DNA of 64,000 nucleotides from NCBI RefSeq assembly GCF_039543205.1, contig NZ_BAABJH010000001.1, forward strand, positions 434,001 through 498,000, in the 5' to 3' direction. The notes under the pieces were generated by a model. The model searched no databases and had not been told where the DNA came from. It saw only the letters and a list, made by a program, of their open reading frames with translations. This DNA comes from Flaviramulus_B aquimarinus. GTDB taxonomy: Bacteria; Bacteroidota; Bacteroidia; Flavobacteriales; Flavobacteriaceae. The position numbers and the translations under genes are program-made. Position 1 is the stretch's first letter; each line of letters begins with the position of its first letter. Of the stretch, positions 24,793-32,998 are shown piece by piece.

Positions 24793-26058
24793 TTAGTTAT
24801 TCAACGACAATGGTTTTTTGTTGATTTTTGAGGTAAAAAAGAAGAAAGACACCTGTATAACCAATAGTAAAACCATAGCTATAATTTGCATGTGTACGAC
24901 CTGTTCTAAACTATCATGGTAAAAGATAACTAATCCCATTTGTAGCATACCAAACACCCCTGAAATGATAACAGGCACATACTTATCCAAAGACAAATAG
25001 TAGTATGCAAAAATATTAGATAGGGCAAACATAGACGTTGCTAGAGCATATTTCCATAATAATGGTGCCATAGCCGTATAACGATCTCCGAACAAAAGCG
25101 TTATAATCGTTTCTGGAAAGCTTAGGCAAACCATCATAATAATTATAGAAATTGTGGCGATATAACCCACATATTTAAATAATATGGGTGCTGTATTTTT
25201 TCCTTCTTTTTTTAGTTGTACTACTGTTGGCAATAACAACATAACAAACATCCAGGCAATAAAGTAAACGATTCTACCTATTAAAGCTAAAGATGCATAC
25301 AAACCAGCTTCATACGATTCAAAATAATGCTTTACCAAAAGAATATCGCTGTTGTTTATAATGATTTGTGTCAGTTCATAAAAAGCTGTGATTATAAAAA
25401 ATCGTTTTATGTTTTTTGAATGTATTTTACTTAATACTATGGTTTTCTTTGGAAGCAGATTACCAAACTTAAAAGGCAACAATCCAAATATAAACGATGC
25501 TAAAATACCAACAGCTATAACTACTGATGACTGTATATTAAAAAATATAATAAGTCCGAGTGTTATTAATAAACGGCTCAACATTTCTGATTGGTAGGTA
25601 ATCGACAAGGCTTTAAATGCTTTTTTACCTTGAAACACACCACGGTTTACACTCATAAAAAAGTAAAGCGGTACACCACAACCAAAAACCATAAACATGC
25701 TTGATGATGATGTGTTGAATAGTAGTTGCAATTCACTCGCAAATCCAATAATCAATAAGCCCATAACAATACCAACCACTAAAGCATTTTTATAAACAAT
25801 AGAAATGAAGCTTTTAAAGACCTCGTTTTCAAAAAGCACCGAGAATTTAGCTGTTACCAATTGAAAGGTCATAGCTGCAAAACTCAATACTAATAAAAAG
25901 GTTATAAGTACTGCGGCATCTGCAAATTGTGCTGGCCCTAACAAACGTCCAAGAATTAAGTTATATAAATAATTCCCGCCGTTTACTGCTAAAACACTTA
26001 TCATAAACCACTGTTCTGGGGTAATGCTTTTAGATTTTAAATTGGCTATGATTTGCAT
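24793..26058 (-). CDS. Wzx-type polysaccharide flippase
   Basis: The protein has 421 residues with 12 or more hydrophobic helices along its whole length and no soluble domain. It belongs to the MOP (MATE/Wzx) superfamily of lipid-linked oligosaccharide flippases, with the early segment GGNYLYNLILGRLLGPAQFAD typical of Wzx/PST proteins. It should move the undecaprenyl-linked repeat unit to the periplasmic face. It lies 31 bp after the STAS gene and shares its promoter with the LytTR-like box (site 3). Confidence 0.85.
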   Translation of the reverse strand: MQIIANLKSKSITPEQWFMISVLAVNGGNYLYNLILGRLLGPAQFADAAVLITFLLVLSFAAMTFQLVTAKFSVLFENEVFKSFISIVYKNALVVGIVMGLLIIGFASELQLLFNTSSSSMFMVFGCGVPLYFFMSVNRGVFQGKKAFKALSITYQSEMLSRLLITLGLIIFFNIQSSVVIAVGILASFIFGLLPFKFGNLLPKKTIVLSKIHSKNIKRFFIITAFYELTQIIINNSDILLVKHYFESYEAGLYASLALIGRIVYFIAWMFVMLLLPTVVQLKKEGKNTAPILFKYVGYIATISIIIMMVCLSFPETIITLLFGDRYTAMAPLLWKYALATSMFALSNIFAYYYLSLDKYVPVIISGVFGMLQMGLVIFYHDSLEQVVHMQIIAMVLLLVIQVSFFFFTSKINKKPLSLNN

Positions 26059-26089
26059 GATCTTGGGTGTTTTATGGTTTATTGTTTAA

Positions 26090-26368
26090 TTATGCTGCGT
26101 GATGGTATTGAAAATCATCATAAATAGCTTTACATCCATATCCTACAACTTCAAAAGTTTTATTATAAACTAATGCCGATGTATGAAGTGCTCTTAAAGT
26201 TTTCATCCCATTTTCATCAATGGCTTTTACACCATCAATATTTATAGTTAATGCTTTACTATAAAGCAACAAGAACTCTAAATGGTTTTTAAATTGTTTA
26301 ACTGTTGTAGAATTAATAGTGCCTTCTACTAAAAATATTCCGTTGTTTTCTTTAATTGTAAGTGCCAT
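26090..26368 (-). CDS. STAS-domain protein lacking the phosphorylatable serine
   Basis: The protein has 92 residues, a single STAS domain like anti-anti-sigma factors (SpoIIAA/RsbV). The functional loop, D-S-S-G-L in SpoIIAA, reads D51-E-N-G-M here. The serine phosphorylated by anti-sigma kinases is replaced by Asn, next to a negatively charged Glu. It therefore cannot be switched in the usual way and may act as a fixed scaffold or binding partner. It is the first gene of the unit that includes the flippase and has the LytTR-like promoter, so a role in controlling polysaccharide export is suggested. Confidence 0.75.
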   Translation of the reverse strand: MALTIKENNGIFLVEGTINSTTVKQFKNHLEFLLLYSKALTINIDGVKAIDENGMKTLRALHTSALVYNKTFEVVGYGCKAIYDDFQYHHAA

Positions 26369-26465
26369 AATTTCTATTTTTTAATTAATATTGTTTTGAT
26401 TTCTGATACAAATATCATCCAAGAATCAACAGAAGGCTTTTAAATTTCGTTGAGTGACGTGTTGC

Positions 26466-26478
26466 TGTAGATGAATGA
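26466..26478 (-). promoter_or_regulatory. LytTR/AlgR-like box, site 3 (STAS-flippase promoter)
   Basis: TGTAGATGAATGA, with two differences from sites 1 and 2. The second half CGTTGAGTGA lies 21 bp away. The -7 box GATATTTG (minus strand, 26409-26416) is at the same 70-nt distance. The site also lies 45 bp upstream of the divergent TPR/beta-barrel gene. Confidence 0.65.
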
Positions 26479-26523
26479 ATCACTTCTTATCCTTAACTTG
26501 CAATAAGACAAACAACCCGAATC

Positions 26524-28584
26524 ATGACGATTAAAAATTACATTATATCACTCGTATTTCTTATAACATCTTTGGTGTGCGCACAAGACATGCAAACAGG
26601 GTTTACCTATTTAGAAACTGGTAAATACGCTAAAGCAGAGTCGTTTTTTGAAACAGTTTTAATAGATTATCCTGATAATAAAACCGCCAAACTATGTTAT
26701 GGCCGTGCGGTTGGTTTACAAGGTGAATCGGAAAAAGCAGTAACTATTTTTACAGACTTACTAAAAGTTTACCCCAACGATTTTGAAATTAAACTGAACT
26801 ATGCTGAAGCTTTACTTTGGAATACAAACTACACCGATGCTAAAACCTTTTACGAAAGTCTGATTAAAGAAAACGACCAAAGTTTCCCTGCGCTTTTAGG
26901 CTATGCCAATACGCTATCTAATCTTAAAATATATGATGATGCTTTAATTTATGTGAATAAAGCTTTGGATGTTTCTCCAGGTAACCAAAACGCCTTAACC
27001 TCCAAGAAGTATATCTATTTAGGCTACGCCTATCAAAATCAACAAGCTCAAAATTACACGCAAGCGGAAAGGCTTTTAAAAGAAAACCTATCACTTTTTG
27101 AAGATGATAAAGACACCTTATTAAATCTAGCAAACCTATATTTAATTGCTGGCGAATTCGATAACGCTGAAACCACATATAACACTATAGCTAATAACCC
27201 AAATCATAAAACGACGGCATTAAACGGACTCGCTTTAGTTAAGCATTTAAAAGGCAAAGAAAAAGCCGCTTTAAAGATCAGTGAACAAGCTTATAAGACT
27301 ATCCCAACATTAAACGATATTAAACTTATACAACAAACCAAAGAACGTTATATTCAAGCGCTTATTTGGAATAAAAAATATAAAGATGCCAAAGGTTTAA
27401 TTGATGAACTTACTGAAGCACAACCTAATGAAAACTGGATTTTAGCTTTACGCGCCACTCTAAATATTTACAAAAGTGATTTTAAGAAAAGTGTTGCCGA
27501 TTACAATCGTATTTTAGAAAATGACAGCAGTTCGTTTGATGGCAACCTTGGGAAAGCAAATACACTAAAAGCGTTAGGCAAATATGATGATGCCTACCAA
27601 TCTGCAGAAAACACATTGACCTTTTATGACAATCAAAAAGATGCCACCAATTTCATTAAAACTCTAAATACCACCTTTACACCGTTTTGGGAAACCAAGG
27701 CTTCGCATTCTTTTGATAATGGCAATAACAAAGCTTATGCTTTACAAACCAAGATTGAGTTCCCAACCTCTACCCGCTTTAAATGGTTAGCACATTACGG
27801 ATATAGAACAACGAACAATAAAGTAACAGATAACGATGCTACATCAAATGATTTTTCATTAGGTTTAGCCTACCAAATTTTGCCTAACATTACTTTTAAA
27901 GGCACTGCAGGTGTAACCTCAGCAAAAGCCAGTACAAACGATTACACGCAGTTAGTCACCGATATTAGCTTTAATATCAAACCTTTTAAACTGCAGGTTT
28001 TAGATATTGGTTACAAAAGTGAAATACAAAGTTTTAATGCCGAATTATTAGACCGAGAAATCGTGATGAATAACCTATACGCCAATTATAACCTAAGTAC
28101 CAATTTTAATTTGGGTTGGTTTACACAGTACTTTTACACCTGGCAAAACGATGATAATACCAGAAACCTTTTGTTTACCTCGCTATACTATAACATACTA
28201 AGCAAGCCTGCTTTAAAAGCTGGTTTAAATTACCAATACATTACGTTTAAAAACCAAGTACCCACTATTTATTTTAGCCCTAAACAATTTAATGCTGGTG
28301 AGGTATTTATAAACCTCATTAAAGATGAAGCCATTACCAAACCCAACACGTGGTTTTACGAATTAACAGCCGCTACAGGTTTGCAATATATTGAAGATGA
28401 CAGCAGCCAAAGTACCTACCGTATACAAGGAAAGTTAGGCTATAAGTTTTCTAAACGCTCCCTATTAAACCTTTACGGTACCCAAAGTAATATTGCCTCG
28501 GCTACTGCTGCTGGGTTTACTTTTAGTGAAATTGGGTTACGTTTTAAATGGTATTTAAGTGGGAAGCCTGTTTTTAGACAGTAA
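26524..28584 (+). CDS. TPR outer-membrane protein with C-terminal YaiO-like beta-barrel
   Basis: The protein has 686 residues. A signal peptide ends near residue 20 (SLVCAQ). About ten TPR repeats follow (30-390), recognisable from alternating YxxA and LxxYPDN patterns. The last ~300 residues are a membrane beta-barrel of the YaiO type, made of alternating aromatic strands and ending with a Phe-rich terminus (LRFKWYLSGKPVFRQ). TPR-barrel proteins such as BcsC and PgaA export polysaccharides across the outer membrane, so this is the likely exporter of the locus. It is divergent from the STAS-flippase unit, with a LytTR-like box between. Confidence 0.8.
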   Translation: MTIKNYIISLVFLITSLVCAQDMQTGFTYLETGKYAKAESFFETVLIDYPDNKTAKLCYGRAVGLQGESEKAVTIFTDLLKVYPNDFEIKLNYAEALLWNTNYTDAKTFYESLIKENDQSFPALLGYANTLSNLKIYDDALIYVNKALDVSPGNQNALTSKKYIYLGYAYQNQQAQNYTQAERLLKENLSLFEDDKDTLLNLANLYLIAGEFDNAETTYNTIANNPNHKTTALNGLALVKHLKGKEKAALKISEQAYKTIPTLNDIKLIQQTKERYIQALIWNKKYKDAKGLIDELTEAQPNENWILALRATLNIYKSDFKKSVADYNRILENDSSSFDGNLGKANTLKALGKYDDAYQSAENTLTFYDNQKDATNFIKTLNTTFTPFWETKASHSFDNGNNKAYALQTKIEFPTSTRFKWLAHYGYRTTNNKVTDNDATSNDFSLGLAYQILPNITFKGTAGVTSAKASTNDYTQLVTDISFNIKPFKLQVLDIGYKSEIQSFNAELLDREIVMNNLYANYNLSTNFNLGWFTQYFYTWQNDDNTRNLLFTSLYYNILSKPALKAGLNYQYITFKNQVPTIYFSPKQFNAGEVFINLIKDEAITKPNTWFYELTAATGLQYIEDDSSQSTYRIQGKLGYKFSKRSLLNLYGTQSNIASATAAGFTFSEIGLRFKWYLSGKPVFRQ

Positions 28585-28632
28585 TGTCTTTTTGAATAGC
28601 TTTTTACCACAGCACTTTATTGTATGTCATAT

Positions 28633-29928
28633 TTATAAAATTTCTTTGAATTCACTTTCCATAATAATCTTTTTAAAGTCATTAGTATTTAATAGCTCAA
28701 ATATTGCCATTTCTTTATCGACACTTTTTTTATAGTATGATTTGCATATCAGGTAACCCATGGTATAACCTAAATTACTAGGTCTATCTGTAATACCTCC
28801 TCCGTTATACATCCATTTTGATAAATCTCCGCTATAAATATCCCTTTTGAGTCCATTCATTAAAAATTCAAAGTTTCCAGGTTTTTCAAGGTAATCAAGA
28901 TTTCTTTGTACCCCAGGACTTACTTGATTATTGTCTGTAAGTAGTGAAACTAAAAAATCACAAACTCCTTCTTCAATTAATTTACCAACTAATAAGTCTT
29001 TGTTTTCGGTGTCTGAATAAGATTGTTGAAAATGCATAAGCTCATGTACTAAATCAAATTTCATATTTTCAAATTCAGTAATTGTTAATATTTCCCAATC
29101 ACTCAGATTGTCTAGGGGCATATTGTCAGATTTAGCAAACATTTCAATTCCAATGTAAAGCCCTAATTCTGTAAGTGTTCCACTTCCGTTAATTAAATCG
29201 GGTACAATGTATGTTTTAGGAAAAACAGCATTAGGGTAAATTTTAGAAAATCTGACCATCATTTGTTTCGCCTCTTTTGATACTTTCTCTAATTTTTCAG
29301 ATGTAATATAATTTTTAACATAACTAAAATAATCAGCATTTTCATCAATCCATATTCGGTGCATTTTATCTACATTTTCATATCTGATATGATAATAATC
29401 TTTAATTGCATAAGAACCTTCACAAATAAATTCAGACAAATACTTTTTAGCATTAGCCTCATCCTTCATAGCTTTATCAAAGTAGTTCCAAAAACTACTG
29501 ATAGGTCTTGTTACTATTTCAAAATTGTTCACTGAAGAATTTTTAAGTTTAATCTTTTCTAAGAGTAAATCGACTTCTTTTCTAAGCTCACTATTTTTAC
29601 TTTCATTCTTAATTCCAAGTTTATCCAATATATATGGATTATTCATTCCATACTTCATGGCTTGTTTTACAGCTATTAGTGCTGAGTCTATTTTACCAGC
29701 TTCCCCAAACTGCCATGCAGAATAAACAAATAACTCTGAGGAAAGATTCTTTTCACCTGTTTTGAAATATAATTGTGCGGCTTTACCATGTTGCTCAACA
29801 GCGCGAAGGGAATCGCATTGATATCCAATAACTGAAATATCAATCAACTCACAAGAAGGTTTTGATTCATTATGATTTTGACAGCTAATTAATGCTATTA
29901 TTACAAGTAAAAAAAGATTAATTTTCAT
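28633..29928 (-). CDS. Lipoprotein with HExxH motif (GldB/DUF2268-like putative metallopeptidase)
   Basis: I place the start at the ATG giving MKINLFLLVIIALISC, a good lipoprotein signal; upstream in-frame starts add a non-hydrophobic extension. The mature protein has about 415 residues. The C-terminal half contains FDLVHELMHFQQSY (HExxH) followed by an EEGVCDFLVSLL glutamate and an SNLGYTMGYLICKSYY segment, as in DUF2268-type predicted zinc proteases and the gliding lipoprotein GldB. A TPR-like helical region lies near 60-140. Gene neighbours do not include gliding genes. Peptidase activity is unproven. Confidence 0.6.
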   Translation of the reverse strand: MKINLFLLVIIALISCQNHNESKPSCELIDISVIGYQCDSLRAVEQHGKAAQLYFKTGEKNLSSELFVYSAWQFGEAGKIDSALIAVKQAMKYGMNNPYILDKLGIKNESKNSELRKEVDLLLEKIKLKNSSVNNFEIVTRPISSFWNYFDKAMKDEANAKKYLSEFICEGSYAIKDYYHIRYENVDKMHRIWIDENADYFSYVKNYITSEKLEKVSKEAKQMMVRFSKIYPNAVFPKTYIVPDLINGSGTLTELGLYIGIEMFAKSDNMPLDNLSDWEILTITEFENMKFDLVHELMHFQQSYSDTENKDLLVGKLIEEGVCDFLVSLLTDNNQVSPGVQRNLDYLEKPGNFEFLMNGLKRDIYSGDLSKWMYNGGGITDRPSNLGYTMGYLICKSYYKKSVDKEMAIFELLNTNDFKKIIMESEFKEIL

Positions 29929-30059
29929 AGATCTTGTTTTAAAATTCATGGAGAACATTATGGTATACAAGGTAGATATATATTTACTAATAATTATATA
30001 CACCACTAAATATAGTAAGATCTTTATTTTGATTTATTGCAAGCATCTTAACAAAAAAA

Positions 30060-30083
30060 GGCAAAAAACTTTCGTCTTTTGCC
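30060..30083 (-). terminator. Rho-independent terminator of the T9SS protein gene
   Basis: GGCAAAA and TTTTGCC form a 7-bp stem (30060-30083). On the minus strand a run of seven T follows immediately. It lies 27 bp after the stop codon of the gene at 30110-32713. Confidence 0.85.
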
Positions 30084-30109
30084 TCGCTACTAGGGTAACT
30101 TGCTATTAA

Positions 30110-32713
30110 TTAATCCATGAGCAGTTTTGTTGTTTTGTAATTAGTATGACTACTTTTTATAGTACAGAAATACAGTCCTGAGCTTAAGTTGCCACGTTTT
30201 AACTCAATTTCATTTTTACCTTGCAATGCAGTAAATGGTATTTGTTTTACTAAGCGTCCTACTTGGTTATAAACCAGAAGTTCTACAGTTTCTGAACTTT
30301 GTGCTATAAAATGAACACTTGTGCGTGATGTCATTGGGTTTGGTATCGCTACAGCATTCATGCCGTTAACTTCCGTTAAGGGATCCACAGATAAAGTACT
30401 ACTTGTTGTGAAACGCAATTGCTCTAAGGTCATTTCTTTAGTCACTTCAGTGCCGTTTTCAGCTAACATGGTAAACACGATTGATGTAATATCGTTTGCC
30501 TCTAAAGCTATTCCATTACTTGATTGGAATTCTGAAAACAACAAACTATAATCATTATAATCATCTGTTAATTCAATACTGGTTTTGTATTGTGTTTCCC
30601 AGTCGGTGATACCTTCTTTTACCAACCTTACAATTAATGTTCCTGTACCTTTAGCTTGTAATTTAAAGCTGTTGTAGACAGTTAAATCTATAGGATTAAA
30701 CTTTGGTGTTAAGGCTCTGTAAGCAGCAATATATTCGCTAGTTGTTGCTTTTAAATTAATGTTACGCTCAACGGCATATTCATCATCATTAAATTCTGCT
30801 TCATTTGTTTGTACTGTATAATTTATAACGTTTGTACTTGGTGCAGCAGCATCATAACCCCATGGGCCGTCAGACATGAATAAATCATCTGGAGTTTCTA
30901 CACCATCGCCAATTCTAAAACCGATATCAAAAAGATTTCCAGCATCAACCTCAACATTGGTAATATAGTCGCCGTTTAAGTCTATGGTAGACGCTACATA
31001 TTCTACATCGTTAGTTTCTGTAATTCTTAATCCGCCATCAAAAGTAACCGCTTTACTCCTATTGGTATTTACTATTTGTAAATCCAACATACCGTTATGG
31101 TAAGTTCCTTTTCTAACAAATACGGTAGGTGGTGTGGAATTATTATAACTTGTTATTGGTTTTTGAACGTCTAATAATCGAACCACTTCTTCACCAAGGC
31201 GATATAAATCATCTAATGAATTAGACCAGATTTGAAAATTGTAAAACCCAACATTACTTTCATATTTATCCAAATTCCAATGGCTTTCTATACCGAAGTT
31301 AGTATTGCTATTTATGGGTTTAGCAGAAAGACTTAATACAAATTCTATATTGCCATCAACATTTCTGATTAATGATTTAATGAATTTTTGTTCATTGATT
31401 TCTATGGTAGATACCGAAATTAGTTGAGCCCCCAATAATCGATCACAAATGTATTTGGTATGCTCATAAACACCTTTATCTGTTTTTAGTAATAAAATAG
31501 ATGCTACAGCTTCATTATTTCTCATATAATCTACTGAATATACATCGGTAGCATTGGTAATATTTATTAAATCTTTTGGAGAAGATTCTATAGCTTCATT
31601 TTCATTTATAACCTCAAGAGGAATAAAATCTGACAATTGAAAATCACCACCTTTACTTGTTGATATTTTTCCATACCTATCTGATTTTGAAAAACGTTTT
31701 GCAGTCAACTTATCAAATTTATAACTGCTCTTAGCACGGTTAAAGTTTCGTTTACTAATCTGTTCAGAAAGTCTGTTATTACTTTCTAAACCACCTTGAT
31801 TTCCACCAGATGTTGGTGCTTCTATTACTGGACAAGCTGCATAACCAGAACATGAAGGATCTTCGCAATCTATTAATCCATCGCCATCATCATCTATACC
31901 ATTGGTACAATCTTCTTGTGGCACAGGAGCCGTTGGACAACGGGCACCATCATTTTGAGCACTAGAAGGTCCATAAGCAAACAGATTAGAATCCATGGTA
32001 TTAGTACCATCTAAATCTTGAACACTTCGAATAACATAAATGGTTCCTGTTTGATTAGCCGACACATAAAAGCGACCAGAAGCATCAAAATAAACAGCAC
32101 CATAGGTGTAATTTAAGCCAGATAGAATAGGTACTACACCTAAACTTTCCATGGCGCCAGTTTCGGCATCTATTCTATATAAAATATTTGTTTTCTTTTC
32201 AACCGTATAAAGTTTGTTATCCACAGCATTAAATGCCCAATCGTGAATACTAACATTTAAAGGCAGTTCTAAGGTAGCTATATGCTCACCATAATTAGCA
32301 GAATCCGGATCTAAATCTATAGTATAATAGGTTGTTCCACCACCTTTTAAAAAATAAACACCTGTTGCACTTACATCACCTATGTAACGTCCACTTGTTG
32401 GTAATTCATCAACATAAAACGTTGTTGTTTCAAAGTTTTTTCCAATCCGAACGATTGATTTTTCTGGAGAACTTAAAGACCCCCAAATAAAACCGTCGGC
32501 TGGATTATAAGCTGCTGCGTTAATATTACCTGGTGTAACATCAGTTGCTACATTATATGAATTTCCAGATGCTAAATCGATGGCATACACATCATTATAT
32601 TGAAATAAGTAGGCATTATAATCGCAATTAAACGGTACGCCCTGTGTATCAACACCTACTTGGGCATTAATTTGAAATGTAATAAGAAGTATTAGTAGTA
32701 ATAATTTTTTCAT
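30110..32713 (-). CDS. Large T9SS-secreted surface protein (beta-propeller, CBM-like, type A sorting domain)
   Basis: The protein has 867 residues. A signal peptide (about 1-17) precedes a DUF6923-like beta-propeller (20-255). A short calcium-type DGDGLIDCEDPSC motif follows near 275-287, then a mixed region. A jelly-roll CBM11/CIA30-like module (about 660-785) comes next, and a type IX secretion C-terminal domain (VAIPNPMTSRTSVHF to the KTTKLLMD end, about 790-867). It should be exported and cell-surface anchored or released. Its promoter has the LytTR-like box, which links it to the exopolysaccharide genes as a matrix or adhesin protein. The function itself is inferred. Confidence 0.8.
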   Translation of the reverse strand: MKKLLLLILLITFQINAQVGVDTQGVPFNCDYNAYLFQYNDVYAIDLASGNSYNVATDVTPGNINAAAYNPADGFIWGSLSSPEKSIVRIGKNFETTTFYVDELPTSGRYIGDVSATGVYFLKGGGTTYYTIDLDPDSANYGEHIATLELPLNVSIHDWAFNAVDNKLYTVEKKTNILYRIDAETGAMESLGVVPILSGLNYTYGAVYFDASGRFYVSANQTGTIYVIRSVQDLDGTNTMDSNLFAYGPSSAQNDGARCPTAPVPQEDCTNGIDDDGDGLIDCEDPSCSGYAACPVIEAPTSGGNQGGLESNNRLSEQISKRNFNRAKSSYKFDKLTAKRFSKSDRYGKISTSKGGDFQLSDFIPLEVINENEAIESSPKDLINITNATDVYSVDYMRNNEAVASILLLKTDKGVYEHTKYICDRLLGAQLISVSTIEINEQKFIKSLIRNVDGNIEFVLSLSAKPINSNTNFGIESHWNLDKYESNVGFYNFQIWSNSLDDLYRLGEEVVRLLDVQKPITSYNNSTPPTVFVRKGTYHNGMLDLQIVNTNRSKAVTFDGGLRITETNDVEYVASTIDLNGDYITNVEVDAGNLFDIGFRIGDGVETPDDLFMSDGPWGYDAAAPSTNVINYTVQTNEAEFNDDEYAVERNINLKATTSEYIAAYRALTPKFNPIDLTVYNSFKLQAKGTGTLIVRLVKEGITDWETQYKTSIELTDDYNDYSLLFSEFQSSNGIALEANDITSIVFTMLAENGTEVTKEMTLEQLRFTTSSTLSVDPLTEVNGMNAVAIPNPMTSRTSVHFIAQSSETVELLVYNQVGRLVKQIPFTALQGKNEIELKRGNLSSGLYFCTIKSSHTNYKTTKLLMD

Positions 32714-32733
32714 GATATATTATATTTATACCA

Positions 32734-32741
32734 CAAAACTA
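32734..32741 (-). promoter_or_regulatory. -7 box of the T9SS protein gene
   Basis: The minus strand reads TAGTTTTG, a perfect TAnnTTTG, 21 nt upstream of the start codon and 69 nt from the far edge of LytTR-like site 4. Confidence 0.65.
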
Positions 32742-32789
32742 TATTACTATTGAGCTTTAAATTTTAATTTTCGATGGATGAAAATTAAG

Positions 32790-32802
32790 TGTAGACCAAT
32801 GG
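32790..32802 (-). promoter_or_regulatory. LytTR/AlgR-like box, site 4 (T9SS protein promoter)
   Basis: TGTAGACCAATGG, one difference from site 1. The second half CGATGGATGA lies exactly 21 bp away. Together with the -7 box it repeats the architecture of the three exopolysaccharide promoters. Confidence 0.7.
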
Positions 32803-32957
32803 TTGTAATGAGAAGTTTAAACTAATTAGTGTTTTAGAGTTTGAATCCTGATAACTATAGAGAAGATAACGACCAAAACTAAAAACACTTGTTTAAAACC
32901 CGTGGATAACTCACAATTTTCCACTTTACATTTCCTTAAAATTTCATTAAAAAGCAG

Positions 32958-32965
32958 TAAATTTG
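32958..32965 (+). promoter_or_regulatory. -7 box of the purL promoter
   Basis: TAAATTTG matches TAnnTTTG, 34 bp upstream of the purL start. The leader is too short for a purine or PRPP riboswitch, and none is visible. Confidence 0.5.
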
Positions 32966-32998
32966 CACTTTCTTTAAACAAACACAAATCAAGACATA

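Noticed and set aside
32803..32998. Purine or PRPP riboswitch upstream of purL
   Set aside because: No aptamer-like pairing was found, and the -7 box at 32958 leaves a leader of about 25 nt.
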